A DNA stretch of 64,000 bases from Maribacter dokdonensis DSW-8 (GCF_001447995.1 NZ_LDPE01000004.1:62001-126000); one strand, 5' to 3'. Counted from the stretch's first letter, positions 45,705-54,723 are shown. Made by a program: numbers and translations. The notes: generated by a model from the letters alone, not told the origin.

Positions 45705-47027
45705 TTAGTTGGTATGATATTTTTTATAAACTGTTCTTCCGTAAAAGGCAACTACACCAAGACAAATAAGTGATAGCACAAATGAAAATCTCATTTCTGT
45801 AACTCCAAAAATAGTAATGTCCTCATATCCAACACCACCTAAATCTAGCATATAACCCTGTAAAAAGGGGAGTAGTGCTCCTCCAACAATAGCCATGACC
45901 AAAAATGCAGCTCCAAATTTGGCATCTTCACCTTGGCCTTCTAAAGCAATACCGTAAATGGTGGGGAACATAATTGACATGAACAATGAGGTTGCCACTA
46001 ATGAATATATACCTAACATACCCGGTAAAAAAATTGCGCCCAGCAGGGTTAGCATTCCACCTAATCCAAAAAGCATTAATAATTTTCCAGAGTCTATTTT
46101 AGCCATGAGGGCAGTACCTATGGTTCTACCTACTAGAAAAACAATGTAGCCGGCTAAACCGTACCAAACAGCGGATTTTGCATCAATGGCAAGTGTTTCG
46201 GCGTATTGGTACACATAGGTCCAACACATAATCTGGGCACCTACATAAAAAGCCTGGGTGACCACACCAAAAGCAAACTTTGGTTGTTTCCATAATCGTT
46301 TTATAGAATCCTTAAATACCACCTTCGCCTCTTGATGTTTGTTTTGTGGCATCTTAACCACGCTGATCAATACAAAAAAGATTAAAACTACAAGTCCTAA
46401 GAGTACATATGGATTTCTAATAATTTCCAGGTCAGATGTTCTAATAACGGCTTTGGCACTTTCGTTCAATGTGTCAAAAATAGGAACACCATCTGCTGTT
46501 GTGTCATCAGATTGTAATGCGCCCAATACAAAGTTTTGAGCAACCAATAGTCCTAAAATAGAACCCATTGGGTTGAACATTTGGGCAAAATTCAAACGTC
46601 TGGTGGCCGTTTCTTCTGCACCCATAGAAAGAATGTACGGGTTAGATGTAGTTTCTAAAAACGCTAACCCAAAAGTTAGTACATACAATGCCGATAAAAA
46701 GAAAGGGTAGCTTTCATAGGCAGCTGCCGGATAAAATAGCAATGCGCCTATGGCATATAATGCCAAGCCTAATAAAACCCCTTTTTTATAAGAGTATTTA
46801 TTTACGAATAAAGCAGCCGGAATAGCCATGGTAAAATATCCACCATAAAATGCTAACTGTACCAAAGATGCTTGCTTGTTGGATAATTCCAGTACTTTTT
46901 GAAAACCGCGTACCATGGGGTTTGTCATATCATTTGCCAAGCCCCACAAAGCAAACAGCGAAGTAATCAATATAAATGGCACCAATACTGATTTGGCAAC
47001 AACAGGTATTTTTTCAGATGTGTTCAT
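45705..47027 (-). CDS. FucP-family MFS sugar transporter (copy 2), probable L-galactose carrier
   Basis: The product has 440 aa and about 12 membrane segments, and is clearly a paralog of the transporter at 20069 (SLFALWGLAND, FLETTSNPYIL, YQYAETL). Glu125 aligns with Glu135 of E. coli FucP. The other coupling residue, Asp46 in E. coli and Asp36 in copy 1, is Asn36 here (A-N-D-M-T-N-P), while an Asp stands three residues earlier. This suggests a different coupling arrangement or simply a common subfamily variant. Context suggests transport of L-galactose, although FucP proteins of E. coli type also accept related sugars. Confidence 0.87.
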   Translation of the reverse strand: MNTSEKIPVVAKSVLVPFILITSLFALWGLANDMTNPMVRGFQKVLELSNKQASLVQLAFYGGYFTMAIPAALFVNKYSYKKGVLLGLALYAIGALLFYPAAAYESYPFFLSALYVLTFGLAFLETTSNPYILSMGAEETATRRLNFAQMFNPMGSILGLLVAQNFVLGALQSDDTTADGVPIFDTLNESAKAVIRTSDLEIIRNPYVLLGLVVLIFFVLISVVKMPQNKHQEAKVVFKDSIKRLWKQPKFAFGVVTQAFYVGAQIMCWTYVYQYAETLAIDAKSAVWYGLAGYIVFLVGRTIGTALMAKIDSGKLLMLFGLGGMLTLLGAIFLPGMLGIYSLVATSLFMSIMFPTIYGIALEGQGEDAKFGAAFLVMAIVGGALLPFLQGYMLDLGGVGYEDITIFGVTEMRFSFVLSLICLGVVAFYGRTVYKKYHTN

Positions 47028-47050
47028 AAGGATTGGTCGGTTTTGTAGAA

Positions 47051-47845
47051 TTATTTTTCGGATAATAAAGATCGGTCTAGATGCACATAGCCACCATCAA
47101 CGGTTATAAATTGGCCCGTGGTGTGTGATGCTCTTTCTGATATAGCGAATAATACGGCATCGGAAATTTCTAAGGGAGAAGTCATTCTGTTTTCAAACGG
47201 AATGTTCTTTACAATAGATTGTAATTTTTCATCGCCATTATCTAAACTGTTGATCCAGTTTTCATAGGCTGGTGTCCAACTTTCAGCAATGATCAAAGCA
47301 TTACTACGAATCCCGAACGGAATTAAATCTACCGCCCATTCACGGGTTAAGCCAAGAACACCACCTTTGGATGCCGCATAGCCAGAAGTACCGCCCTGTC
47401 CCGTAAGTGCAACTTTGGAACCTACGTTTAAAATATTGCCTTTCGCCTTTTTTAAGTAGGGTAGGCAAAACTTGGTCATGGCAAAAAAACTGACCAGATT
47501 AAGTTGTAAAGAGCGCATAAACTTCTCTATGCTATCTTCCAGACCAACCGTGTCGTTAACGCCAACATTATTGATTAAGGCATCAATTTTTCCATATTTA
47601 TCACCAATGGTTTTCGCCGCTTGTTCTATTTGTACAACATCGGTTAAATCTGTCTTTACAAATATGCTGTTTATACCTTTATCACGTAGCTCTTTTTCAT
47701 ACTCAAATCCGCGATCATTTCTACAAACAATAACAGGAATAGCGCCTTCCTTAGCTAATTCTTCTACAATGGTTTGCCCAATGCTTCCTCGTAGACCGGC
47801 TGCACCCGTTATTACTACTACTTTATCTTTTAGTCTTAAATCCAT
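47051..47845 (-). CDS. SDR sugar dehydrogenase, likely L-galactose dehydrogenase
   Basis: The product has 264 aa. It is a paralog of the SDR at 21427 (shared NDxVGLED, GQGGTSGYAA, LTREWAV, ENRMT, SHTTGQ and the C-terminal GGYxHLDR), but with an intact catalytic pair Tyr156-x-x-x-Lys160. The cofactor loop is unusual: TGAAGLRGSIG (13-23) has three extra residues compared with TGxxxGIG, a form found in other SDR groups. It should oxidise an aldohexose at C1 to a lactone for the lactonase 2 bases upstream. L-galactose is inferred from the genes LgoD, UxaB and UxaA in the same run. Confidence 0.83.
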   Translation of the reverse strand: MDLRLKDKVVVITGAAGLRGSIGQTIVEELAKEGAIPVIVCRNDRGFEYEKELRDKGINSIFVKTDLTDVVQIEQAAKTIGDKYGKIDALINNVGVNDTVGLEDSIEKFMRSLQLNLVSFFAMTKFCLPYLKKAKGNILNVGSKVALTGQGGTSGYAASKGGVLGLTREWAVDLIPFGIRSNALIIAESWTPAYENWINSLDNGDEKLQSIVKNIPFENRMTSPLEISDAVLFAISERASHTTGQFITVDGGYVHLDRSLLSEK

Positions 47846-47847
47846 AC

Positions 47848-48681
47848 TTATAAATTGTAAAATTCAACTGCATTGTTTCCCATAATATTATGTTGTTCGT
47901 TATCGTTTAGACCAGAAATGAAATCTGTGACTAAGTTTTTAACCTGGCTATAATTTCCCGCTACCAGGCAAACAGGCCAGTCAGAACCAAAAAGGCATCT
48001 TTTTGAACCAAAAGAGGACAGGACAAGGTCTAGATATTTTGAGAGATCATCAGGCTTCCATTTTTTGTAGTCGGCCTCTGTAATCATACCCGATAGTTTA
48101 CAGTAAACATTTTCCAGTAATGCTATTTCTCTCATCATGGTAGCCCAACCGTCATAAAAACCGTCTTTTATGTAGGGTTTAGCTATATGATCAATCACAA
48201 ATTTTTGATTTGGAAATTGCTTTACAAACTCTAAAGTTGCCCCAAGCTGATGCGGAAAAATTAGAATGTCATAAGTATATCCAAACGGTTCAAGTTCTTT
48301 TATACCGTTCAAAAATGGCTTTCTTAATAGAAAATTATGATCAGGTTCTCCCTGTACCACATGTCTAAATCCCTTTAATATAGTATGGTTGCTTAACTTT
48401 TCTAAATCGCTTTTAATGGTAGAAGCACGTAAATCTACCCAGCCCACAACACCTTTTATGAAATTGTTTTTTGCGGCTAGATCAATTAAAAATTCAGTTT
48501 CCGCTAACGTTTGATCAGCTTGTACCGCAACACAGCCGTCAATGGCATTGGCTTTTAATTCACCAATGAGATCATTAGGCATGAAATCTCTTCTAATTAC
48601 TCTCATATCATCATCGATCCATGAATGCTTTACGGGCTCATACTGCCAAAAATGTTGATGTGCGTCTATGGTCATAGTCAA
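47848..48681 (-). CDS. Amidohydrolase-family lactonase (copy 2), probable L-galactonolactonase
   Basis: The product has 277 aa and is a paralog of the L-fuconolactonase at 22235 with the same motifs (DAHQHFWQYEP, GVVGWVDLR, DHIAKPY, CKLSGMITEA, FGSDWPVC). It would open an aldono-lactone made by the SDR whose gene starts 2 bases downstream. Sequence alone does not tell L-fucono- from L-galactono-lactone; the following uxaB gene argues for a product that can be oxidised at C5, that is L-galactonate. Confidence 0.87.
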   Translation of the reverse strand: MTMTIDAHQHFWQYEPVKHSWIDDDMRVIRRDFMPNDLIGELKANAIDGCVAVQADQTLAETEFLIDLAAKNNFIKGVVGWVDLRASTIKSDLEKLSNHTILKGFRHVVQGEPDHNFLLRKPFLNGIKELEPFGYTYDILIFPHQLGATLEFVKQFPNQKFVIDHIAKPYIKDGFYDGWATMMREIALLENVYCKLSGMITEADYKKWKPDDLSKYLDLVLSSFGSKRCLFGSDWPVCLVAGNYSQVKNLVTDFISGLNDNEQHNIMGNNAVEFYNL

Positions 48682-48697
48682 TTGATCAATAGTTATC

Positions 48698-50149
48698 TTA
48701 GTTTATCATTGTAAAAGCTTCTTCAAATCCGTATTTTTCAATATTACTGAGGTCGTTATAAACCATGTTCGTTAAACCGGTTATTTGGTTTAGGTCCTCT
48801 TGCCAAATATCAGAATTGCCCAATAATCTGGTAGTCAATGTATTTAAGTCAATGTCGTTTTCTCTAAATTGTTCCCAGGTGTTAGAGAAATATTCAAGTA
48901 CCGAAGTAGTATCGTTTAAATCAATTTTGTCATTGTTGAAACTTCCTTCATAAAATCGAATTAGAGAACTCAATGCAAATGTGATATTTGCGGGAAGACT
49001 TCCTTTTATTTTCAAATAATCTTTTAAGCTAGGTAATAAACGAGTTACAAATTTTGAGGTGCTGTTCAATGCAATACTGATCAGCTGATGTTCAAGAGCC
49101 GGGTTTTTAAATCTGTTAACGACGTCATTAGCAAATTGCTCTTTGTATTCTTGTGGAAAATCTAAAGTCTCCAACACTTCGCTCATCAATACTTGATGAA
49201 TAAAATTAGCGACTTGGGTATTCTTCATGGCGTCTTTAACCAAGCGTTCACCTAATAGGTATGCAACTGGAACCATTGATGTATGGGCACCGTTTAAAAT
49301 GCGCACTTTTAAATTTCTATAGGATTCCAAGTCTGAAACCAATTCAATATTTAAATCGGTTTTATTGAAAGGAAATTCATTTAAAATGTCATCAGGTCCT
49401 TCTAATAACCAACTTTGGTACAGTTCACCGGCAACGGCAAGTTGGTCTTTAAAGCCAAGCTTGGCTTCTATCTCTTCAATTTTATCCTTAGGATAACCAG
49501 ATACAATACGGTCTACTAAGGTATTGTAAAATATGCATGCTTCAGAAATCCAGTTTTTAAATGCATCGCTCAAAGACCAGTGATCTACGTATTGTAAAAT
49601 ACATTGTTTTAATGCTTCCCCATTTTTATCAATAAGTTCAACAGGTAAGAGAATGCATCCTTTATCCAAAGCGCCATCAAAGTGTGTAAACCTATGAAAT
49701 AGCCAAACGGTAAGTTTTGCCGGAAACTCTTTGGGTGGTGTATGGTCAAAGGCATCATCAGAATTAAAAACGATACCCGCTTCCGTAGTGTTCGATATAA
49801 TTAACCGCAATTCAGGAGTCTTAGAAAGGTCAATATATTTTTGCCATTCAGAATAAGGATTGATAACTTTTTGAATGCAATCAACAACAGTTAAATCTTG
49901 TACAAAAGTATTGTTCTCATATCCTTCTAATTGCACGGAGAACAACCCATCTTGTGATTTTAGCTCTTGATAGTCACCACGTGCAGTGGGTTTAATTATG
50001 GCAACACCGGCATTGAAGGTCGTGGCGTTGTTTATTTTTTGAATACTAATATCTACAAATGCCCTTAGAAAATTACCACCTCCAAATTGCATTACTTTTA
50101 TGGGTAATGATTTACGATCGGTTATGGCATTACTGTTTAAAATTTCCAT
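48698..50149 (-). CDS. uxaB: Tagaturonate reductase
   Basis: The ATG ending at 50149 is preferred: it leaves 8 bases to the uxaA stop, while the longer frame (to 50182) overlaps uxaA and adds 11 odd residues. The product has 483 aa and belongs to the mannitol dehydrogenase-like family of UxaB: NAD-binding segment MQFGGGNFLRAFVD (about 20-33), SNTTEAGI, and the catalytic block VRILNGAHTSMVPVAYLLG. It reduces D-tagaturonate to D-altronate. Without a uronate isomerase gene (uxaC) nearby, its substrate probably comes from the dehydrogenase at 51873. Confidence 0.92.
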   Translation of the reverse strand: MEILNSNAITDRKSLPIKVMQFGGGNFLRAFVDISIQKINNATTFNAGVAIIKPTARGDYQELKSQDGLFSVQLEGYENNTFVQDLTVVDCIQKVINPYSEWQKYIDLSKTPELRLIISNTTEAGIVFNSDDAFDHTPPKEFPAKLTVWLFHRFTHFDGALDKGCILLPVELIDKNGEALKQCILQYVDHWSLSDAFKNWISEACIFYNTLVDRIVSGYPKDKIEEIEAKLGFKDQLAVAGELYQSWLLEGPDDILNEFPFNKTDLNIELVSDLESYRNLKVRILNGAHTSMVPVAYLLGERLVKDAMKNTQVANFIHQVLMSEVLETLDFPQEYKEQFANDVVNRFKNPALEHQLISIALNSTSKFVTRLLPSLKDYLKIKGSLPANITFALSSLIRFYEGSFNNDKIDLNDTTSVLEYFSNTWEQFRENDIDLNTLTTRLLGNSDIWQEDLNQITGLTNMVYNDLSNIEKYGFEEAFTMIN

Positions 50150-50157
50150 ATGTATTG

Positions 50158-51810
50158 TTATAGTGATATTCCTCTTTTCCAAGGAATAAAATCGTCTTGT
50201 CCCAAACGTACTGCGTTAGGTATTTTTTCTCCGCTTGCCACGGCAATGATGTATTCTAGAAGCTCTTCACCTTTACTTTCAATAGTTGCCGTAGCCTCTA
50301 TAATGCCACCAGTGTTAAAGTCAATGATATCAGCCATACGCTCGCTGAGTTGCGTGTTACTTGCTATTTTAATGGTTGGGGCAATAGGGTTGCCGGTAGG
50401 GGTTCCTAACCCTGTAGTAAAGCAAATAATAGTGCAGCCAGAACCTGCAAGTCCCGTCGTACTTTCTACATCGTTACCAGGAGTACAGAGTAAATTCAAG
50501 CCTTTTTTCTTGACCGGTTCGGTATAATCAAGCACATCGGTAATGGTGGAAGTACCGCCTTTTTTTGCCGCTCCGGCGGACTTCATTGCGTCTGTAATCA
50601 GTCCGTCTTTTATATTACCGGGTGAAGGGTTGTTTTCAAAACCTGAACCCAGTTCCTCGGCACGTTTGGCATAGGTTTGCATTAGTGTCGCAAATTTTTT
50701 TGCGTTTTCTTTAGACTCACATCTATTCAGAAGTTCCTGTTCAACACCATTGAGCTCAGGAAATTCAGCAAGAACCGTAGATGCGCCAAGTGCCACCAAC
50801 ATATCTGAAACATGGCCTAGTGCGGGGTTGGCGGAGATACCTGAAAACCCGTCAGATCCACCACATTCCAGCCCTAGGGTCAGTTTGTTCAGTGGTGCCG
50901 GAGCACGTTTGATTTTATTGGCCTCTATTAAGCCTAAAAAGGTTTGTTTAACTGCATCTTCAATAAAATGTTGTTCACTTTTACTTTGTTGTTGTTCTAG
51001 TATAACAAGTGGTTTAGAAAACTTTGCATCCCTTTTATTAATGGCATCTTCTAGTATAGGAATCTGAGCGTTTTGGCAACCAAGACTTAATACGGTAGCA
51101 CCTGCTACATTGGGGTTGGTAATATAGCCGGCCAGTAAATTACAAAGCGTATTGCTATCTTGTCTAATGCCGCCGCAACCGCCATCATGTGTTAAAAATT
51201 TAATACCGTCTACATTGGGGAAAACCTGCTCGTCCGTATTCGGAATTTCAGGTTTTAGAATATTGCTTTTTAATAATTCTTCACTAGTAGCTTGATTCTT
51301 ATACTGCTTTATGAGCGTCTCTGTAGAGATGATGTCTGCTGCTGATGTTTTATATCCTAACGGTTTTAAAAGCGCTGTCTTCAATACTTCAACATTTCTA
51401 TTTTCACAGAATACTAAAGGGATAACTAGCCAGTAATTAGCGGTACCTACGCTACCATCTTTTCTGTGATAGCCCATGAAAGTTCTGTCCTTAAAAGTAT
51501 CAATATTTGGTGGGGTGAAGTTCCATTGTTGGTTTTCTATTTGATAGGTAGATGCTGCATGTACTAAATTTTCAGTGGTAATAGCCTCTCCTTTTTTAAT
51601 AGGCACAACCGCTTTGCCTACAATAGAACCGTACATATATACTAAGGCATCTTTTTTAATAGGCGATAGGGCAAACTTGTGTTTTGCCTTTACTTTTTTA
51701 GGAATACGAATGGTAATATTATCATGATGAATATCCGTGCCTTCAGGTATATCCTGTAAGGCAACGAGTATATTATCTTTTGGGTGAATATGTAAAAATC
51801 TGTTATCCAT
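50158..51810 (-). CDS. uxaA: Altronate dehydratase
   Basis: The product has 550 aa. An N-terminal SAF domain (about 1-90, HIHPKDNILVAL) is joined to the UxaA catalytic region with GYHRKDGSVGTANYW, HDGGCGGIRQD, LGLECGGSDGFSGISANPA and TPGNDVESTTGLAGSGC. It is an iron-dependent dehydratase turning D-altronate into KDG. The Cys residues Cys (GGCGG), Cys (LECGG) and Cys (GSGC) are candidate metal ligands. It lies 62 bases after lgoD and 8 bases before uxaB. KDG made here meets the KDG made by KduI/KduD. Confidence 0.95.
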   Translation of the reverse strand: MDNRFLHIHPKDNILVALQDIPEGTDIHHDNITIRIPKKVKAKHKFALSPIKKDALVYMYGSIVGKAVVPIKKGEAITTENLVHAASTYQIENQQWNFTPPNIDTFKDRTFMGYHRKDGSVGTANYWLVIPLVFCENRNVEVLKTALLKPLGYKTSAADIISTETLIKQYKNQATSEELLKSNILKPEIPNTDEQVFPNVDGIKFLTHDGGCGGIRQDSNTLCNLLAGYITNPNVAGATVLSLGCQNAQIPILEDAINKRDAKFSKPLVILEQQQSKSEQHFIEDAVKQTFLGLIEANKIKRAPAPLNKLTLGLECGGSDGFSGISANPALGHVSDMLVALGASTVLAEFPELNGVEQELLNRCESKENAKKFATLMQTYAKRAEELGSGFENNPSPGNIKDGLITDAMKSAGAAKKGGTSTITDVLDYTEPVKKKGLNLLCTPGNDVESTTGLAGSGCTIICFTTGLGTPTGNPIAPTIKIASNTQLSERMADIIDFNTGGIIEATATIESKGEELLEYIIAVASGEKIPNAVRLGQDDFIPWKRGISL

Positions 51811-51872
51811 AAATTCGTTTACAAGCGTTTGTGAAATAGTACCAATTAGTTGCCTTCTATTTCATATCAGGT

Positions 51873-52880
51873 TTAGAAAGTGACCATTGCTTTGATGACA
51901 CCGGTCTCAGGTTTTAACCAAGCATCAAAATTGGCAATCATTTCTGTGTAAGGTACGGTATGTGTAACAAAAGAAGTGATGGGGAATTGATCAATAACAT
52001 GGATTATATATTCAAAATCTGCCAAGGTTGCGTTTCTGCTACACATAATGGTAGACTCCTTTGCATGTATTGCAGGGTGATTAAAAGTTAACTCTCCCTT
52101 AGATAATCCTACTAATATATATCGCCCACCATGTGCCATATAATTAGGACCGGTTTCTAAGGCATATTTATTTCCTGAGGCATCAAAAACTGCTGTAGCC
52201 AAATCATTATTGGTAATTTCATTGACCTTTGCTATTGCATCATCATCTGCTTTTACAATATAGTCTACTCCAATTTTTTCTTTGGCATAGTTTAACCTTT
52301 GTTGATTAACATCAATGGCAATTACTTTGGCGCCTTGCAATTGTGCTAATTTCATAATTCCTATGCCTATTGGACCACAACCTATAACCGCAACGGTTTC
52401 TCCTTTTACGATCTGTGCCCTACGTAAAGCATGCGCGCCAATGGCCAATGGCTCCACTATTGCCATTTGCTCTAAACTTAGATTATTGGCAGGAAGCAGT
52501 AGTGCAATAGGTACGTTGATAATTTCTTGCATACCACCATCGGTATGAACGCCTAAAACCTTAATGTTGGTACAGCAGTTTGTTTTTCCAGCCTTGCAAG
52601 CCACACAAGCATTACAACTTATATAAGGCATGACTACTACCTTATCACCTTGTTTGAGCCCTTTTGAATTAGGTTCTATAGCAATAATTTCAGCAGCAAG
52701 TTCATGACCTAAAATACGTGGATAGTTAAAAAAAGCTTGATTGCCCGCATAGGCATGCAGATCTGTACCACATATACCAACTCTTTTAATTTTTAGAGTA
52801 GCTTCATTAGGTTTAGCTACAGGTGCTTCTTTATCTTTTAGGGTAAACGTGCCGGGTTCTTCGCAAGTTATATATTTCAT
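51873..52880 (-). CDS. lgoD: Zn-dependent alcohol dehydrogenase, probable L-galactonate 5-dehydrogenase
   Basis: The product has 335 aa. The catalytic zinc site is Cys37, His59 and Glu60 (GICGTD, LGHE), and the structural zinc is Cys89, Cys92, Cys95 and Cys103. NAD binding is at VIGCGPIGIG. From memory, several stretches are near-identical to E. coli LgoD/YjjN (CGTDLHAYAGNQAFFNYPR, GLSKGEL, SRNAT), which oxidises L-galactonate to D-tagaturonate. The uxaB and uxaA genes directly downstream use exactly this product, making steps LgoD and UxaB redox-neutral together. Other medium-chain polyol dehydrogenases are an alternative. A terminator separates it from the GH29 gene. Confidence 0.85.
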   Translation of the reverse strand: MKYITCEEPGTFTLKDKEAPVAKPNEATLKIKRVGICGTDLHAYAGNQAFFNYPRILGHELAAEIIAIEPNSKGLKQGDKVVVMPYISCNACVACKAGKTNCCTNIKVLGVHTDGGMQEIINVPIALLLPANNLSLEQMAIVEPLAIGAHALRRAQIVKGETVAVIGCGPIGIGIMKLAQLQGAKVIAIDVNQQRLNYAKEKIGVDYIVKADDDAIAKVNEITNNDLATAVFDASGNKYALETGPNYMAHGGRYILVGLSKGELTFNHPAIHAKESTIMCSRNATLADFEYIIHVIDQFPITSFVTHTVPYTEMIANFDAWLKPETGVIKAMVTF

Positions 52881-52912
52881 TATCGTAAATGTTCAAATGC
52901 AAGTGGTCGTTT

Positions 52913-52936
52913 AAAAACGCACCCCGTTAGGGGTGC
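52913..52936 (-). terminator. Rho-independent terminator after the GH29 gene
   Basis: Read on the minus strand, GCACCCC-TAAC-GGGGTGC (52936-52919) forms a 7-bp GC-rich stem with a 4-base loop, followed by GTTTTT (52918-52913). It lies 40 bases after the GH29 stop and 33 bases before the lgoD start, so the lgoD run probably has its own promoter in the short remaining gap or is expressed by partial read-through. Confidence 0.8.
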
Positions 52937-52975
52937 ATCATTTAATTAAAACTAACACAAACAATTATTTTAAGA

Positions 52976-54532
52976 CTAAATTTTATCTGCAAGGGTAATT
53001 TCTAGGCAAAAGGCGTGATCACCTTTCTTTTCTCCAAGGTTTGCTATTTCAAGACCGTTATTGGTTTGCTTATATGCAATTTCATTATCTGATCCCAATA
53101 ACGTAATAGATTTAATATCTAGACCCTCTGCGTTGGTGTTTCCTAAAGCCAAGGTTTCAATGGTTACGGAATTGTTTTCTGGCCAGGCCAATAGAATGGC
53201 ATAAAGCTTATTGTCTTTTTTAGTGAATCTAATATCTTGAGCCGTAAACCCTTTGTTTTCACCTTCAGAATGATGCCCTTTTTTAACCTCGGTAGGTCCT
53301 TCACCAAAAACGGTCCAATATTCGGTGTTGTAAATGGCATCACCATTTATTTCTAACCAATCGCCAATTTCAAAAAGTATTTTTTGTTGATCTTCTGGAA
53401 TAGTGCCATCTGCTTTAGGACCTATGTTTAAAAGTAGATTTCCATTTTTAGAAACGATATCGACTAAATCGTCAACTAGTTCATTGGTGTTTTTAGATTC
53501 CCAATTGGTAACATAGCCCCATGAGTTTTTACCTATGGAAGTGTCGGTCTGCCAAGGCAATTTTCTAATACCTGGCAATTTTCCTCTTTCTAGATCGTAG
53601 ATAACAGTTCCTTCAGGAAAAGCCTCATGATCAAAATTTTTATCGTTTATGACTACTTCCTTGCCCCATTCTATACCCTTATTGTAGTAGTAAGCAGCAA
53701 GCTTAGGTCTGTATTCCTTAAAATCTGGTATATCTAAATAGAAATCGAACCATAGAATATCTGGTTGGTAATTGTCAATTAAATCAACCGTTCTATTCCA
53801 CCATAATTTCTTGAACTCTTCAGAAACAGGTTCGTTCAGATCTTTACCTTTTGCAGAATATAAATCCGCAAATTCAGGATCTGTAGTGTCAAAATGGTCC
53901 TTTTTATTATAGAAAGACCAGTTGAACGCATAGTGGGAAGAAGCGCCCATAATAAGGCCTTCTTTGCGGCCTTCTTTAAATAATTCGCCCAGAATATCCT
54001 TTTTAGGGCCCATGTCTACTGAATTCCATCTCGTGGTATTGGACTTGTACATGGCAAAACCATCATGGTGGTCTGCAACAGGAATGACATATTTGGCGCC
54101 AGATTTTTTAAATATATCTATCCATTCTGCAGCGTTGAACTTTTCACCTTTAAACTGGGGTATAAAATCTTTGTACCCAAATTCCTTTTGATCGCCATAC
54201 TTCTTTTTATGATATAGGTACACTTCATTTGGACCAAGTTGTTGATGTTTTAATTGTGCCGAAAAGGTGGCAGAATCCATATACATTCTTCTAGGGTACC
54301 ATTCAGAACTATACGCTGGCACGGCATAGGCACCCCAGTGAATAAAAATGCCGAATTTTTGATCATTGAACCATTCCGGGTCTTTGTAGTTTTCTTTTAT
54401 AGATTCCCAATTAGGCTCATAAATTTTCGTTGACTCAACGGTTTCTTTTTCCTTTTTTTCGGTTTGTGATTTACAGCCTATAACTAATGCTAACAATAGT
54501 AAAGGGTATACAAAGTACTTGTTCTTGTTCAT
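52976..54532 (-). CDS. GH29 alpha-L-fucosidase, lipoprotein
   Basis: The start is placed at the ATG ending at 54532 (MNKNKYF), which gives a clean lipobox at Cys20 (VIGC); the frame is open further upstream, but that part lacks signal features. The product has 518 aa. GH29 landmarks are FGIFIHWGAYAVPAYSSEWY (61-80), KYVIPVADHHDGFAMY, the nucleophile Asp263 in ILWFDFYLD, and NGNLLLNIGPKADG. A beta-sandwich domain follows from about 410. It releases terminal L-fucose from the glycan outside the cytoplasm, the substrate of the 18569-26037 run. Some GH29 enzymes also accept L-galactose-like substrates, which would fit the neighbouring run. Confidence 0.95.
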   Translation of the reverse strand: MNKNKYFVYPLLLLALVIGCKSQTEKKEKETVESTKIYEPNWESIKENYKDPEWFNDQKFGIFIHWGAYAVPAYSSEWYPRRMYMDSATFSAQLKHQQLGPNEVYLYHKKKYGDQKEFGYKDFIPQFKGEKFNAAEWIDIFKKSGAKYVIPVADHHDGFAMYKSNTTRWNSVDMGPKKDILGELFKEGRKEGLIMGASSHYAFNWSFYNKKDHFDTTDPEFADLYSAKGKDLNEPVSEEFKKLWWNRTVDLIDNYQPDILWFDFYLDIPDFKEYRPKLAAYYYNKGIEWGKEVVINDKNFDHEAFPEGTVIYDLERGKLPGIRKLPWQTDTSIGKNSWGYVTNWESKNTNELVDDLVDIVSKNGNLLLNIGPKADGTIPEDQQKILFEIGDWLEINGDAIYNTEYWTVFGEGPTEVKKGHHSEGENKGFTAQDIRFTKKDNKLYAILLAWPENNSVTIETLALGNTNAEGLDIKSITLLGSDNEIAYKQTNNGLEIANLGEKKGDHAFCLEITLADKI

Positions 54533-54723
54533 GTAGTGATCGTTTATTAGATGTGTATCTAAGTAAGAGCTGCTAAATTCCGTTTTTTGTTTTATGGAAT
54601 TCATAACAGATGTTTTAATGATTACAACAAATGGTTATCCTTGTTTTTTATTAGGTTTTATATGTATTTCTTTGGAATATGTTCAATTAATGATAACAAA
54701 CTTTAAATAAAAATCAATTTATA

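Noticed and set aside
46339..46539. Short plus-strand frames inside the minus-strand transporter and dehydrogenase genes
   Set aside because: They mirror the codon pattern of the real genes, lack spacing or signal features, and have no family match that I recognise.
48698..51810. uxaB and uxaA read as an ordinary D-galacturonate pathway
   Set aside because: No uronate isomerase (uxaC) is present and the adjacent genes supply a lactonase, a C1 dehydrogenase and an LgoD-like enzyme, which fit L-galactonate better. It is not excluded if uxaC lies elsewhere.
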